Assembly: GCF_033955345.1 (NCBI RefSeq)
Contig: NZ_CP138332.1
Coordinates: 744,001-808,000 of the forward strand
From: Sphingobacterium bambusae
GTDB taxonomy: Bacteria; Bacteroidota; Bacteroidia; Sphingobacteriales; Sphingobacteriaceae
DNA: 64,000 nt
Direction: 5' to 3'
How positions within the stretch are numbered: the first letter of the stretch is position 1; each line of letters begins with the position of its first letter. Position numbers and translations under genes: made by a program. Shown piece after piece: positions 37,101-44,591 of this stretch. The notes beneath the pieces were generated by a model. It did no database searches and had not been told where the DNA came from. It saw only the letters and a program-made list of their open reading frames with translations.

Positions 37101-38216
37101 CAGTATCGTAGTGATGGTGAGAAAGTACGAGACGGACTTGGGATAGGTTTATTTTTCGCACGAAAGTTTGCAAGATTGCATAATGGAGATTTATTTTATA
37201 CTAACAAACTACTTAACGGAACTTTTTTTACTTTACAACTGCCCTTAAAGAACAATTCTCAGACATTCAATTTACCGAAAAAGAACAGCCAATTGCAAAG
37301 TAACTTATTTCCAAAACCGGTGGTAGACCTTTGCGAGGATTGGGATGACGAAGATCAAGCCATAGATAGTTTGGAAAAAACTAAACTCAACTTTAGAGAG
37401 CGAGATAAGTTATTTATTGACAAACTAACCCTCTTAGTTGTCGACGACAATTCCCAAATAAGAAAGTACATTAAATCAGTTTTTCACAGAGATTATAACA
37501 TCGTTGAAGGTTCGACGAAAGAGGAGGCGGTTGAACTATTGCGTAATAGAGAAATATCACTAGTTATCAGTGATATTTTACTTAGAAAAAGTTCCGGAAT
37601 TGATCTATGTTTATTCATTAAACAAAGTGATATGTATAGCCATATCCCAGTTATTTTAATATCTGGAAACATTTCTGATGATGCAGAGCTGAGGGGTTGG
37701 GAAAGCGGAGCTGACGACTATTTTACCAAGCCCTTTAGTACGGATATATTGGCTGCTCGGGTGAAAAATCTGATAGCAGGCAAAAATAGATTACAGCAAT
37801 ATTTTTATAATGAAATCACTTTGCAAACCAACCACTACAAGATATCAGAGGACTATAGTGCATTTCTTAAAAAAGCGATTGAGATAGTTGAAAAAAATCT
37901 TACTAATCCTAATCTTGGCGTAAAGCTTCTTGTTGACGAAATTGGAATGAGTCATTCCTATGTTTATAAAAAAATAAAAGTTATATCAGGGAAGTCGGCA
38001 AATGAGTTCATCCGGTATATCAGACTTCGAAAAGTTGCTCAGCTCCTTTTGGATACAGATCTAAAAATTAGTGAAGCAGCCTACAAGACTGGGTTTAATG
38101 ATATAAAGCATTTCAGGCTTCAGTTTTTAAAGCTTTTTGGAGAAAAACCTTCGGACTACAGAAAAAAATATCAGTCATTTAAACGCACAACCAACATTGC
38201 CTTGAAAGAAGAATAA
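34122..38216 (+). CDS. Hybrid two-component system sensor-regulator (HTCS) with altered H-box
   Basis: 1364 residues. Signal/anchor (1-20); periplasmic beta-propeller sensor of Reg_prop repeats (about 25-690, repeated WVGTxxG / WIGT motifs); Y_Y_Y domain (about 690-760); one membrane helix (about 770-790); histidine kinase; receiver (about 1100-1220, phospho-acceptor Asp1151 in VISDILL, Lys in YFTKPF); and a C-terminal AraC-type helix-turn-helix (about 1255-1355). The kinase ATPase boxes are intact (NIIGNALKYT, DTGPGI, GLGIGLFF). The H-box reads SHIANEFRTPLT: the position before EFRTPL, normally the phosphorylated His, is Asn829, and a His (826) occupies the usual Asn place. It is divergent from the PUL operon and is its likely activator. 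Confidence 0.93.
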   Translation: MKRFIITLIILLLITIDLGAQNSNQVQTIGIDQGLSNNNVTKIYKDKEGFMWFGSYDGLNRYDAYTFKIYRNDPSDINSLPDNRITDIIEDGKRNLWVGTRAGLAVLDRNSGLWKRLHLSKQTKVARRNRYEVNKLLYQNNTIYAATDQEGILKIVNHDGNWHLEKIQLKLDSSILNNYTVRSMCMDLNNNLWAVVRDIGLCLLDNKANRLKKITSDIKDANDMTISQRNEIWVVNNLSLKSYNRENKQVKEYLQKDVVSNTKMVNILSVDNHMWVGTDGSGIMIVDSETGNVSYLDDGTGKDILSSKSVFSSYKDNQGRIWVGTLRGGINLLDPLKGKFKSFQNDEKPDVYARNYVMSLAENSAGLIWIGTDGAGLYQLNRKDNVYRRYGATSLRNTLSSDYITHIICDKHDDLWIGTYHGGINKYSAKTRKFERFNLENPNSGKTQNFVWKLFIDSQDKIWASTLDGGSLYIYDKKLNVFKALNQPIHDVISFYQENSSTIWFGSWDVVIRYDVNTHAMQKYAMRHPVRFIQKDHNSHLWIGTEGGGLIKLDLRTQKTKSFTEKDGLPSNTILNLLEDRYGYYWISTYNGLSRFDPRKEKFENFQKSDGLQSNQFSYNAAVGVKSGELLFGGIRGFNLFNPKDFIEHSSTAPTIAFTEVLVQNDSYFPYQIKKGIPSDTLNLVIPYDKSVLSVGFSALEYSFSDKIKYAYKLDGWDKNWHYVNDQRRIQYSNLREGTFILKIKSTNASGQWSLKEKVMLIHILPPWYRTYWAYIGYLCLLSCLFCGYIYYVKKQTSLKYQVKIKEVEIRNERESHEKKLQFVSHIANEFRTPLTLILNPAKEMLKNRKDADEETAPLRHMYNNSKRLLTLVDKLMLFQKSEHDLSALNIKEIDINNLCKEVYHYFEQHATLRQINYIYKGIIEDDLTVKGDREKLEICLFNIIGNALKYTNKGGTVDVTLATNEESIFINVGDTGPGIKNEVGENIFQMYEQYRSDGEKVRDGLGIGLFFARKFARLHNGDLFYTNKLLNGTFFTLQLPLKNNSQTFNLPKKNSQLQSNLFPKPVVDLCEDWDDEDQAIDSLEKTKLNFRERDKLFIDKLTLLVVDDNSQIRKYIKSVFHRDYNIVEGSTKEEAVELLRNREISLVISDILLRKSSGIDLCLFIKQSDMYSHIPVILISGNISDDAELRGWESGADDYFTKPFSTDILAARVKNLIAGKNRLQQYFYNEITLQTNHYKISEDYSAFLKKAIEIVEKNLTNPNLGVKLLVDEIGMSHSYVYKKIKVISGKSANEFIRYIRLRKVAQLLLDTDLKISEAAYKTGFNDIKHFRLQFLKLFGEKPSDYRKKYQSFKRTTNIALKEE

Positions 38217-38528
38217 TGCAATAACGTTGTTAACTTATATGACCGGTAGCGTAAAACAAAATTTGTCAATGGCTGAGTTACCGACCTACAGATTGGTAAC
38301 TCAGCCATTCACCTTTTTGCAAATCTAACACCATTCCTCATGGAGTAAATTGGCAATTTATGGGATCAACACGTCAACGCATTCAAGATTGAGTATGACG
38401 CTCAAACCGGTACTAATCTAATTACTCGTTATCTCGCATCGCTAACCGACATCCCATTCTTGTATAAGAACTTAAAGACAGTTACGCAAGTTTACTATTT
38501 ATACAGAATTTCAATAATAAGACGTAAT
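38217..38528. other. Spacer with terminator and a possible gene relic
   Basis: Besides the hairpin at 38268-38318, the plus strand has an open frame without a start from 38349 into the end of the GH95 gene on the other strand. It includes FKIEYDAQTGTNLITRYLA and LTDIPFLYKNLKTV. It looks protein-like but no family is recognised; it may be a remnant. Confidence 0.3.
38268..38318 (+). terminator. Intrinsic terminator after the hybrid regulator
   Basis: A perfect 15-bp stem AATGGCTGAGTTACC / GGTAACTCAGCCATT (38268-38282 with 38295-38309), 12-base loop, followed by CACCTTTTT. It is 51 bases past the HTCS stop codon. The T run also makes it usable mainly on the plus strand. Confidence 0.85.
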
Positions 38529-40931
38529 TTACAATACCAAAAAATCCTTAGATGTGAGCATAGTTTTTTTTCCCCCCTCAACGAAGATCTCCTTTACTCT
38601 ATCTTTATATCTAATGAGCAGCTTCTTGGAATGTCTGCTTAAAATGGAAACATTCTCCAGCACGCCCTCACGCCAAAAGATGTCAACTTCAAAACCGCCT
38701 TGCGCTTTAAGTCCTGTTACATATCCATTTTCATGTCCTGCTATCAAAGCTGGTAATATATTAAGCTCACCTTCTCGACTTTGCAATAGCATTTCACCTA
38801 TTGCTGCCGTAATCCCCAAATTACCGTCGATTTGCCAACCGCCCATAAATCGGCTTGTAAAATTCGGATATACAGCCTTATCGAAATGCATATCAAATAC
38901 GCTACGCAAGTGAACAGGATCTTCTAGTTTTGCCCAATAATTTGCTGCAAAAGCAGCGGTCCAACTTCCTGTGCCATTAGTATATTCAGGTCTCCTCGCC
39001 TCCAAAGTTTTTCGTAAAGCATTCGCAAGCTCTGGTGTAGAGTGTAAATTAATCTGATCTGAACAAATTAATCCCCAACCATGAGGAAGCTGTCCATTAT
39101 CTGGGGAAAATGGTGACCAATCTTCCTGCCATTCCTGAAGTTGCCCAGTAGTTGGACTAATTTTTAAAGGTGGTAATTTATCTAGGCAAGATACTAGTGA
39201 ATCAATGTAGACTTTATCATTATCAAAACGTCTAGCAGCATACAAAGTGTTTTTAAATAGAGCGTAAATAATTTGCATATCTTGAGATGCACCTTCAGCT
39301 ACCCACCCTTTCTCACCTTGAAAATTTACATAATGGTTCTCAAAAGATATTGAAGGACTAGTCACTAAATAGCCAAGTTTGTTTTCTTGAAGGTTATCCA
39401 TATAAAATATTGAAGCTTCTTTCAAAATTGAATAATGGTCTTTTAGGAATTTTTCATCGTTTGTGAAAAGATAATGTTGCCATATATGCTGACAAAGCCA
39501 TGCTCCCCCCACTTGATAAAGTGCCCATAAGCCAGTGCCACCAACTGGCCATGTTGTCCTCCAAATATCAACGTTATGATGAGCAACCCATCCTCGCGAA
39601 TTGTAGAGATTTTTTGCCGTCTTTCTTCCATCTATGGTGATATCTCGAATCAATTGGAAAAGAGGAGAATGGCATTCAGAAAGATTTGCACTCTCTACAG
39701 GCCAATAGTTAATTTGAGCATTACAGTTTATCGTCCAATTTGCACTCCAGGCAGGTTGTAGCAAATCGTTCCATATACCCTGCAAGTTAGCCGGCTGAGA
39801 TCCTTCTCTCGATGATGAAATTAGGAGATAGCGACCAAATTGATAATAAAGCGCAGTCAATTCTGGATCCGACTCTTCTGAATATAACTTAATCCGTCGA
39901 TCCAGCGGAATAGAATCTCTCGACGAGCCTTCGAAAAACATATCAACTCTTTTAAACAACTTTTGATAATCCTTAACGTGATTCTTCTTTATCTCAGCAA
40001 ATTTCTTAGATGAAACATCACTAGCATATTTATTACAAAGCATATTTTCATCCTTTCCCTCAATATAGGGATCTTTTTCAAATCCGTTAAAACTTGTCGC
40101 CGCTACAAATATCAAAGTTACGTAAGAAGCTTGATTCACCTCCAATTTATGCGCATCCACGAAAACCTTCCCATCCGTTTCCGTTACTAATAAACGTCCT
40201 TGAAATCGCATCCCATGACCATTCTCGTAGATGGGTTCATGTTTACCTTGATAGTTTGGTTCAACATGTTTTGGCGCCGTACCATTAATTATGAGTTGGT
40301 TATTTGTCGCAGACTGTTGGTGCTGTACTAGGCTTTGCATATCTGAAACAAAACTGATAGCTTTCTTTTTATCCGCAATAAGCCTAATAATTATTGACTG
40401 GTCAGGATACGACGCAAATATTTCTCTTTTATAATTTATACCATTTTGCTTGTAAGATATCCTCACAATACCGCTATCTAGGTCTAATTCACGCCTATAG
40501 TTTACATAGTTTCCCTTAGACAACATTTTCAAACTAATATCAGCCAAGGGCATGTAACTTTGGTTGTAAGGCCCCAAAAGTTGTGCATCTATCAGTTCCT
40601 GCGCTCTTTTATTATCACCAATCTTCAATGCTTGGCGAATATCTTTAAGATGATTATAAGTGTTTGGACGCTGGACGTCAACAGGTTGACCAGACCAAAA
40701 AGTATCATCGTTAGTTTTTATAAGTTCCAAATCTACACCACCATATACCATTCCTCCTAATCTTCCATTACCAACAGGGAAAGCTTCATTCCAATTAGCT
40801 GCTGATTGAGTCAAATGTAAGACATTTTTGTTTTTTAACCCCTGTCCCTTTGTTACATTAAAGCATAGAAAAAACACTAAGAAACTTACGTAAAAAACTG
40901 ATCGCTCTTGGGTATGAAAAATTTTGTTCAT
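38529..40931 (-). CDS. GH95 alpha-L-fucosidase (second copy)
   Basis: 800 residues from the ATG at 40931, which gives a proper signal peptide (MNKIFHTQERSVFYVSFLV); the open frame runs 222 bases further upstream but that part is unlike the family. Same architecture as the GH95 at 26651: N-terminal SAANWNEAFPVGNGRLGGMV and IKTNDDTFWSG, barrel with NAQINYWPVESANLSECH, acid-residue region SISFENHY and WQIDGNLGITAAIGEMLLQS with base Asp702. The changes around the acid (SFEN versus SPEH) suggest a different substrate. It is divergent from the second AraC, not in the PUL operon, and lacks the paired ATCGAC site upstream. Confidence 0.92.
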   Translation of the reverse strand: MNKIFHTQERSVFYVSFLVFFLCFNVTKGQGLKNKNVLHLTQSAANWNEAFPVGNGRLGGMVYGGVDLELIKTNDDTFWSGQPVDVQRPNTYNHLKDIRQALKIGDNKRAQELIDAQLLGPYNQSYMPLADISLKMLSKGNYVNYRRELDLDSGIVRISYKQNGINYKREIFASYPDQSIIIRLIADKKKAISFVSDMQSLVQHQQSATNNQLIINGTAPKHVEPNYQGKHEPIYENGHGMRFQGRLLVTETDGKVFVDAHKLEVNQASYVTLIFVAATSFNGFEKDPYIEGKDENMLCNKYASDVSSKKFAEIKKNHVKDYQKLFKRVDMFFEGSSRDSIPLDRRIKLYSEESDPELTALYYQFGRYLLISSSREGSQPANLQGIWNDLLQPAWSANWTINCNAQINYWPVESANLSECHSPLFQLIRDITIDGRKTAKNLYNSRGWVAHHNVDIWRTTWPVGGTGLWALYQVGGAWLCQHIWQHYLFTNDEKFLKDHYSILKEASIFYMDNLQENKLGYLVTSPSISFENHYVNFQGEKGWVAEGASQDMQIIYALFKNTLYAARRFDNDKVYIDSLVSCLDKLPPLKISPTTGQLQEWQEDWSPFSPDNGQLPHGWGLICSDQINLHSTPELANALRKTLEARRPEYTNGTGSWTAAFAANYWAKLEDPVHLRSVFDMHFDKAVYPNFTSRFMGGWQIDGNLGITAAIGEMLLQSREGELNILPALIAGHENGYVTGLKAQGGFEVDIFWREGVLENVSILSRHSKKLLIRYKDRVKEIFVEGGKKTMLTSKDFLVL

Positions 40932-41163
40932 ATAATAATTATTATAAAAAGACGGATAAAAACTATGCTTGCCAATATTTAATATATATGTTTCCGATTT
41001 AAATACACTTACAAAAAATGATTTAAAATACATCCCTAATATACGGAAATGTTTTCTCATCTGCATTCCAAGGCTATCCACCAAATGAGAAAGTATTAAA
41101 ATTTCTCCTTGATAATATGTACAAAATCGCTGATATTTATGCGTCGATCTCAATTATTAAAAT

Positions 41164-42039
41164 ATGCTAACAAAAAATCTGGACACTGACCTTATCCTAC
41201 TAAATGCAGGTTATGCAGAGCATTATGGAGACTGGAACTGGAAGGATTTGAAAAGTCCAATTATTCGAATCCATCTCGTTGTTAAAGGTGCTGGAGTGTT
41301 GGAACGAAATAGCAAAAGCTATGTAATGAGAGCAAACCATATGTATTTAACCCCGTCGAATCTGACGCAAAGCTATATCTGTGATGGCGAATTATCATTA
41401 TTTTATATCCACTTATATGAACCGATAGAAAAACAAAATTTGCTATTCGATTTTTTGGAATTCCCTGTTGAAATTGAAAGTGATGATTTTATATTAGAAC
41501 TTTTTACAAGGTTGATTTGCGCAAACCCAGATCGGGATTTAAAAACATACGATCCTTCGATTTACGAAAACGGAAATGAGTTATTTCAGAACATAGCAAC
41601 TCAAAAATCAGATTCTTTAGCAAACTCACTTGCCTGTAAAGGAATAATACAATTAATTCTCTCCAAATTTGCTATTAAGGCCATCGAAAAATTTCCATCG
41701 GAGGATCCTCGCGTCATGGAAATATTAAAGTTCATTCATCATAACTGTCACAAAACTATCTACCTAGAACAACTTGCCGATCAAGTCCATATGTCAAAAG
41801 ATCATATGATAAGGATTTTCAAAAGGGAGATTGGGGTAACTCCTGTCGAATACATCAACCGCAAGAAAATTGAAAGATCACAAATGATGTTAATAACTTC
41901 GAACATAACAATAAAAGAGATATCTTACAGCTTAGGCTTCGAGAGCATATCATATTTTAACCAAATTTTCAAAAAGCATGTCGGTCTGACGCCTCTCAGT
42001 TTCAAAAAGATGATAACAAATAAACAAGTAGAAGAATAA
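41164..42039 (+). CDS. AraC family transcriptional regulator (fucose block, copy 2)
   Basis: 291 residues, cupin-like N-terminal ligand domain (IIRIHLVVKGAGVL, MYLTPSNLTQSYICDGELSLFYIHLYE) and C-terminal double helix-turn-helix (IYLEQLADQVHMSKDHMIRIFK and IKEISYSLGFESISYFNQIFKK). It is strongly similar along its whole length to the AraC at 12300, so the two arose by duplication and probably recognise related ligands and sites. Its start codon is only three bases after an in-frame-independent AT-rich leader, and a lone GTCGAT lies 16 bases upstream. It is divergent from GH95 copy 2 and convergent with the DUF4998 lipoprotein gene. Confidence 0.87.
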   Translation: MLTKNLDTDLILLNAGYAEHYGDWNWKDLKSPIIRIHLVVKGAGVLERNSKSYVMRANHMYLTPSNLTQSYICDGELSLFYIHLYEPIEKQNLLFDFLEFPVEIESDDFILELFTRLICANPDRDLKTYDPSIYENGNELFQNIATQKSDSLANSLACKGIIQLILSKFAIKAIEKFPSEDPRVMEILKFIHHNCHKTIYLEQLADQVHMSKDHMIRIFKREIGVTPVEYINRKKIERSQMMLITSNITIKEISYSLGFESISYFNQIFKKHVGLTPLSFKKMITNKQVEE

Positions 42040-42075
42040 TTCCAGGCTAAATCTAGCCAATACCTAACCTGGAAT
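42039..42075. terminator. Possible bidirectional hairpin between convergent genes
   Basis: ATTCCAGG (42039-42046) pairs with CCTGGAAT (42068-42075), with a smaller nested hairpin GGCTA/TAGCC inside. It lies between the AraC stop and the stop of the lipoprotein gene on the other strand. T tracts are poor on both sides, so terminator function is uncertain. Confidence 0.4.
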
Positions 42076-42090
42076 GATTCAACTTCATAA

Positions 42091-43287
42091 TTAGTAGTGA
42101 GCGTACAAATTTATCTTTTTTATTCTCCAAAATTGGTTTCCGCGCATATTTACTGCAAAACCGATGGAAACAGGACCTTTTGATGGAACTACAAAATTTA
42201 GATTTCTAAGATCCAAATCTGCAGTAGCAAAAACCTCTGAAATACCACCGTCGGCATTTATGTCTGGCAAAACGTCACCGGGAGCAGCAACAATTTTGAC
42301 TTGCGAGGTATTAATTCCAAAACTAGCCAATTCAATTTGAACAGAGTAAGTACCAGAAGGCAAATCAACATTTTGATACAATTTTCCATTAATAATATCA
42401 TTAGCCCCCCAGCCAGATTCCATGACTAAAACCGTGCCTTCGTCGGTTCCCCATCCTCCTCTGCTATTGTGATTTTTGACAGGATCATTAACTATCCAAT
42501 TGAGAGGGTCACGAAAACGGCCATCAGATTGTTTAGCAGCGAAAGGTTGACTAAAGTTAGAAAGGTAAACAGAAGATATGTCTTTCTTAATTTGCATCCG
42601 ATCCTTATTTAAGGTAAAAAATGTATCGAAAGCGTCTTCTGCAGGCCTATATGAGGACTGATATAGCATTGGAGTGCCAACTTTCCAATTAGAAATTGTG
42701 ATTTCTCTTTCGACCTGTGATATCGACACCTGCTTCATTTGCCCGAAAGTATCTGTATACTCTATAATTGTTTTTTCATTTGTAGGTAACCCTTCTGTAA
42801 AAATTATCGTAACCTTATTGTCCCCATCCACATTTGTACTCAAGATTGGCCTATTCACTAAACCTTTACGGTAATATTCACCATAAACCTTGACATTACT
42901 TACAGAAAGTGGGATAGACCTGTTATTATGCTTATCAACGGTATAAATCGTAAAAAAATGCGTCCCCTCTTCGATATTGTCTATGATGATATCTCCAATG
43001 GCACTATTTGCGTTATCTTTCGCGTCAAATATCGCTGAATCCAATCCATTGTTCCAATATAATATATACTTCATTATTGAAGGGTCTGGGCTGATATTCC
43101 ACTCGAATTTCACACGGCCATTTCCAGAATGGGCCTTGATATTACTAGGTGTTCCAGGATAGACTATTTCTCTACCATCGTAGAACTTCAGAAATTCGGT
43201 ATCCAATTTTTGACATCCTGTAACACCCCAGATAAGTATCAGATTACAAAAGACATAAAGTATTTTGTTTAATTTAAATATTTTCAT
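42091..43287 (-). CDS. DUF4998/DUF5013-type surface lipoprotein
   Basis: 398-residue predicted lipoprotein (signal ending LIWGVTGC, Cys about 25). The N-terminal part resembles DUF4998, a fibronectin-like module starting YPGTPSNIKAHSGNGRVKFEW, followed by a second beta domain. The C-terminal ~150 residues resemble DUF5013, a discoidin-like sugar-binding fold (WGTDEGTVLVMESGWG, LPSGTYSVQIELASFG, FWRIKKINLY). Such proteins are encoded with SusCD pairs and are thought to bind glycans at the cell surface. It is last in the operon after the DUF5000 lipoprotein. The ligand is unknown. Confidence 0.8.
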   Translation of the reverse strand: MKIFKLNKILYVFCNLILIWGVTGCQKLDTEFLKFYDGREIVYPGTPSNIKAHSGNGRVKFEWNISPDPSIMKYILYWNNGLDSAIFDAKDNANSAIGDIIIDNIEEGTHFFTIYTVDKHNNRSIPLSVSNVKVYGEYYRKGLVNRPILSTNVDGDNKVTIIFTEGLPTNEKTIIEYTDTFGQMKQVSISQVEREITISNWKVGTPMLYQSSYRPAEDAFDTFFTLNKDRMQIKKDISSVYLSNFSQPFAAKQSDGRFRDPLNWIVNDPVKNHNSRGGWGTDEGTVLVMESGWGANDIINGKLYQNVDLPSGTYSVQIELASFGINTSQVKIVAAPGDVLPDINADGGISEVFATADLDLRNLNFVVPSKGPVSIGFAVNMRGNQFWRIKKINLYAHY

Positions 43288-43315
43288 AATAGTTTTCCAA
43301 AAATTTAAACTTTAC

Positions 43316-44542
43316 CTAAAGTTGCCCTCCAAATAATGTGAGCTCGCAAATGTAAGCTGCAGTGTGGTTACCCCAAGTTTTATTAACAGCAATACGTAAA
43401 AACCGAACAGGTGGGGAATTTGTGGGCATAAAAAATTCGACCCCATCAGTCCACCATTGTATATCACCCGCAGTGGGGCTTGATATAGGGTTTCCAGAGG
43501 GAGGCCTTGGAAAATCGAAATTACCCATATTAACCCATTCACCGACAACTGTGCCGACAGGTGCCAAAACTGGAAGGTTAGCGTCTCTGGGTGCAGGAAC
43601 GTTTGTCCCCCACAAACTAAACTTTTCTACCGTTCCATTTGCCCAATACGCTCCTTCCCAACTGTTTCGTTGATTTAAAATAAACCGACTAATACGCGCT
43701 TCTTGCCCTAGCCCGAACGTACCTACATGAGGATAAGGCTTTGCAGTTTCTGAGGTATGCCAGAAATTGTTACCAACTATTACACCATCCCAAATATGTT
43801 GTAAATTCCAACCGCCTAATAAAGTATTATCAGAAGGTAGGCTATACGTTGAAAACTTTGATTTATCCAACAATACTTCATACCATGGAGATACCGTTGA
43901 ATAAAGCGGTTGCGATTTGTTACCAAACTTATCTGTAACGTATATACCAAATTTCTTGGGATCCGTGTCAAATCCGCGAAGTGCATAATTAATCTCCAGC
44001 GCATCGTGATATTTTTGTTCCCGTATGACGTATTTGCCGAAAATCGGATCATCGTACAAATATACCAATGTTACGCCAGCAGCATCCGGATTTACTGTAT
44101 GTGCATTGACTCCTCCAAATGTTGGAGAAAGTGTTAGACCTGATGCAACTTCTAAGTATGGAGGCACGCCTGGATGTACATTAACCTGCACAGGATCAGA
44201 CATAATGTTAGATCTAGAAACGGTTCTAAGTGTAACCGTATAATCTTTAGATTCCGCGAATCCTTCTACTTTTGTCACATCGGAATAATAACTGGTCTTT
44301 GTTTGCCGAGTAACTTTTGTCTGCTCATTGATTACATAATCAGCTACTACATATAATGTATTCTCTGTATCAGGCAAATCATACGTTATATAGGCTCCTC
44401 CTTTAAAATTTTGAACTTGTATATTTTTGGGTGGATTCGGCTTTGTTTTATCGTTGGATATCGGATCTTGATAGATATCAAAATCTTTACAGCTCGTTAA
44501 AACGATGACGAAAAAAGTGTATAAAAATAATTTAATTTTCAT
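43316..44542 (-). CDS. DUF4959/DUF5126/DUF5000-type surface lipoprotein
   Basis: 408 residues. Signal and lipobox VLTSC (Cys about 18), then a DUF4959-like fibronectin module (about 35-125, PPKNIQVQNFKGGAYITY), a DUF5126-like middle (about 125-225) and a C-terminal DUF5000-like discoidin domain (about 255-405, TLLGGWNLQHIWDG, WHTSETAKPYPHVGTFGLG, VRFLRIAVNKTWG). The same trio of domains recurs next to SusCD genes and is taken to be a surface glycan-binding protein. It lies between SusD and the DUF4998 lipoprotein, in one transcript by spacing. Confidence 0.82.
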   Translation of the reverse strand: MKIKLFLYTFFVIVLTSCKDFDIYQDPISNDKTKPNPPKNIQVQNFKGGAYITYDLPDTENTLYVVADYVINEQTKVTRQTKTSYYSDVTKVEGFAESKDYTVTLRTVSRSNIMSDPVQVNVHPGVPPYLEVASGLTLSPTFGGVNAHTVNPDAAGVTLVYLYDDPIFGKYVIREQKYHDALEINYALRGFDTDPKKFGIYVTDKFGNKSQPLYSTVSPWYEVLLDKSKFSTYSLPSDNTLLGGWNLQHIWDGVIVGNNFWHTSETAKPYPHVGTFGLGQEARISRFILNQRNSWEGAYWANGTVEKFSLWGTNVPAPRDANLPVLAPVGTVVGEWVNMGNFDFPRPPSGNPISSPTAGDIQWWTDGVEFFMPTNSPPVRFLRIAVNKTWGNHTAAYICELTLFGGQL

Positions 44543-44591
44543 ATAAATATTATTATTGATACAAATCTGTTAAATAAATCGTTAGTTAATG

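Noticed and set aside
41122..41148. GTCGAT near the AraC-2 start as a paired operator
   Set aside because: No second hexamer at 21 bp, and it nearly touches the start codon.
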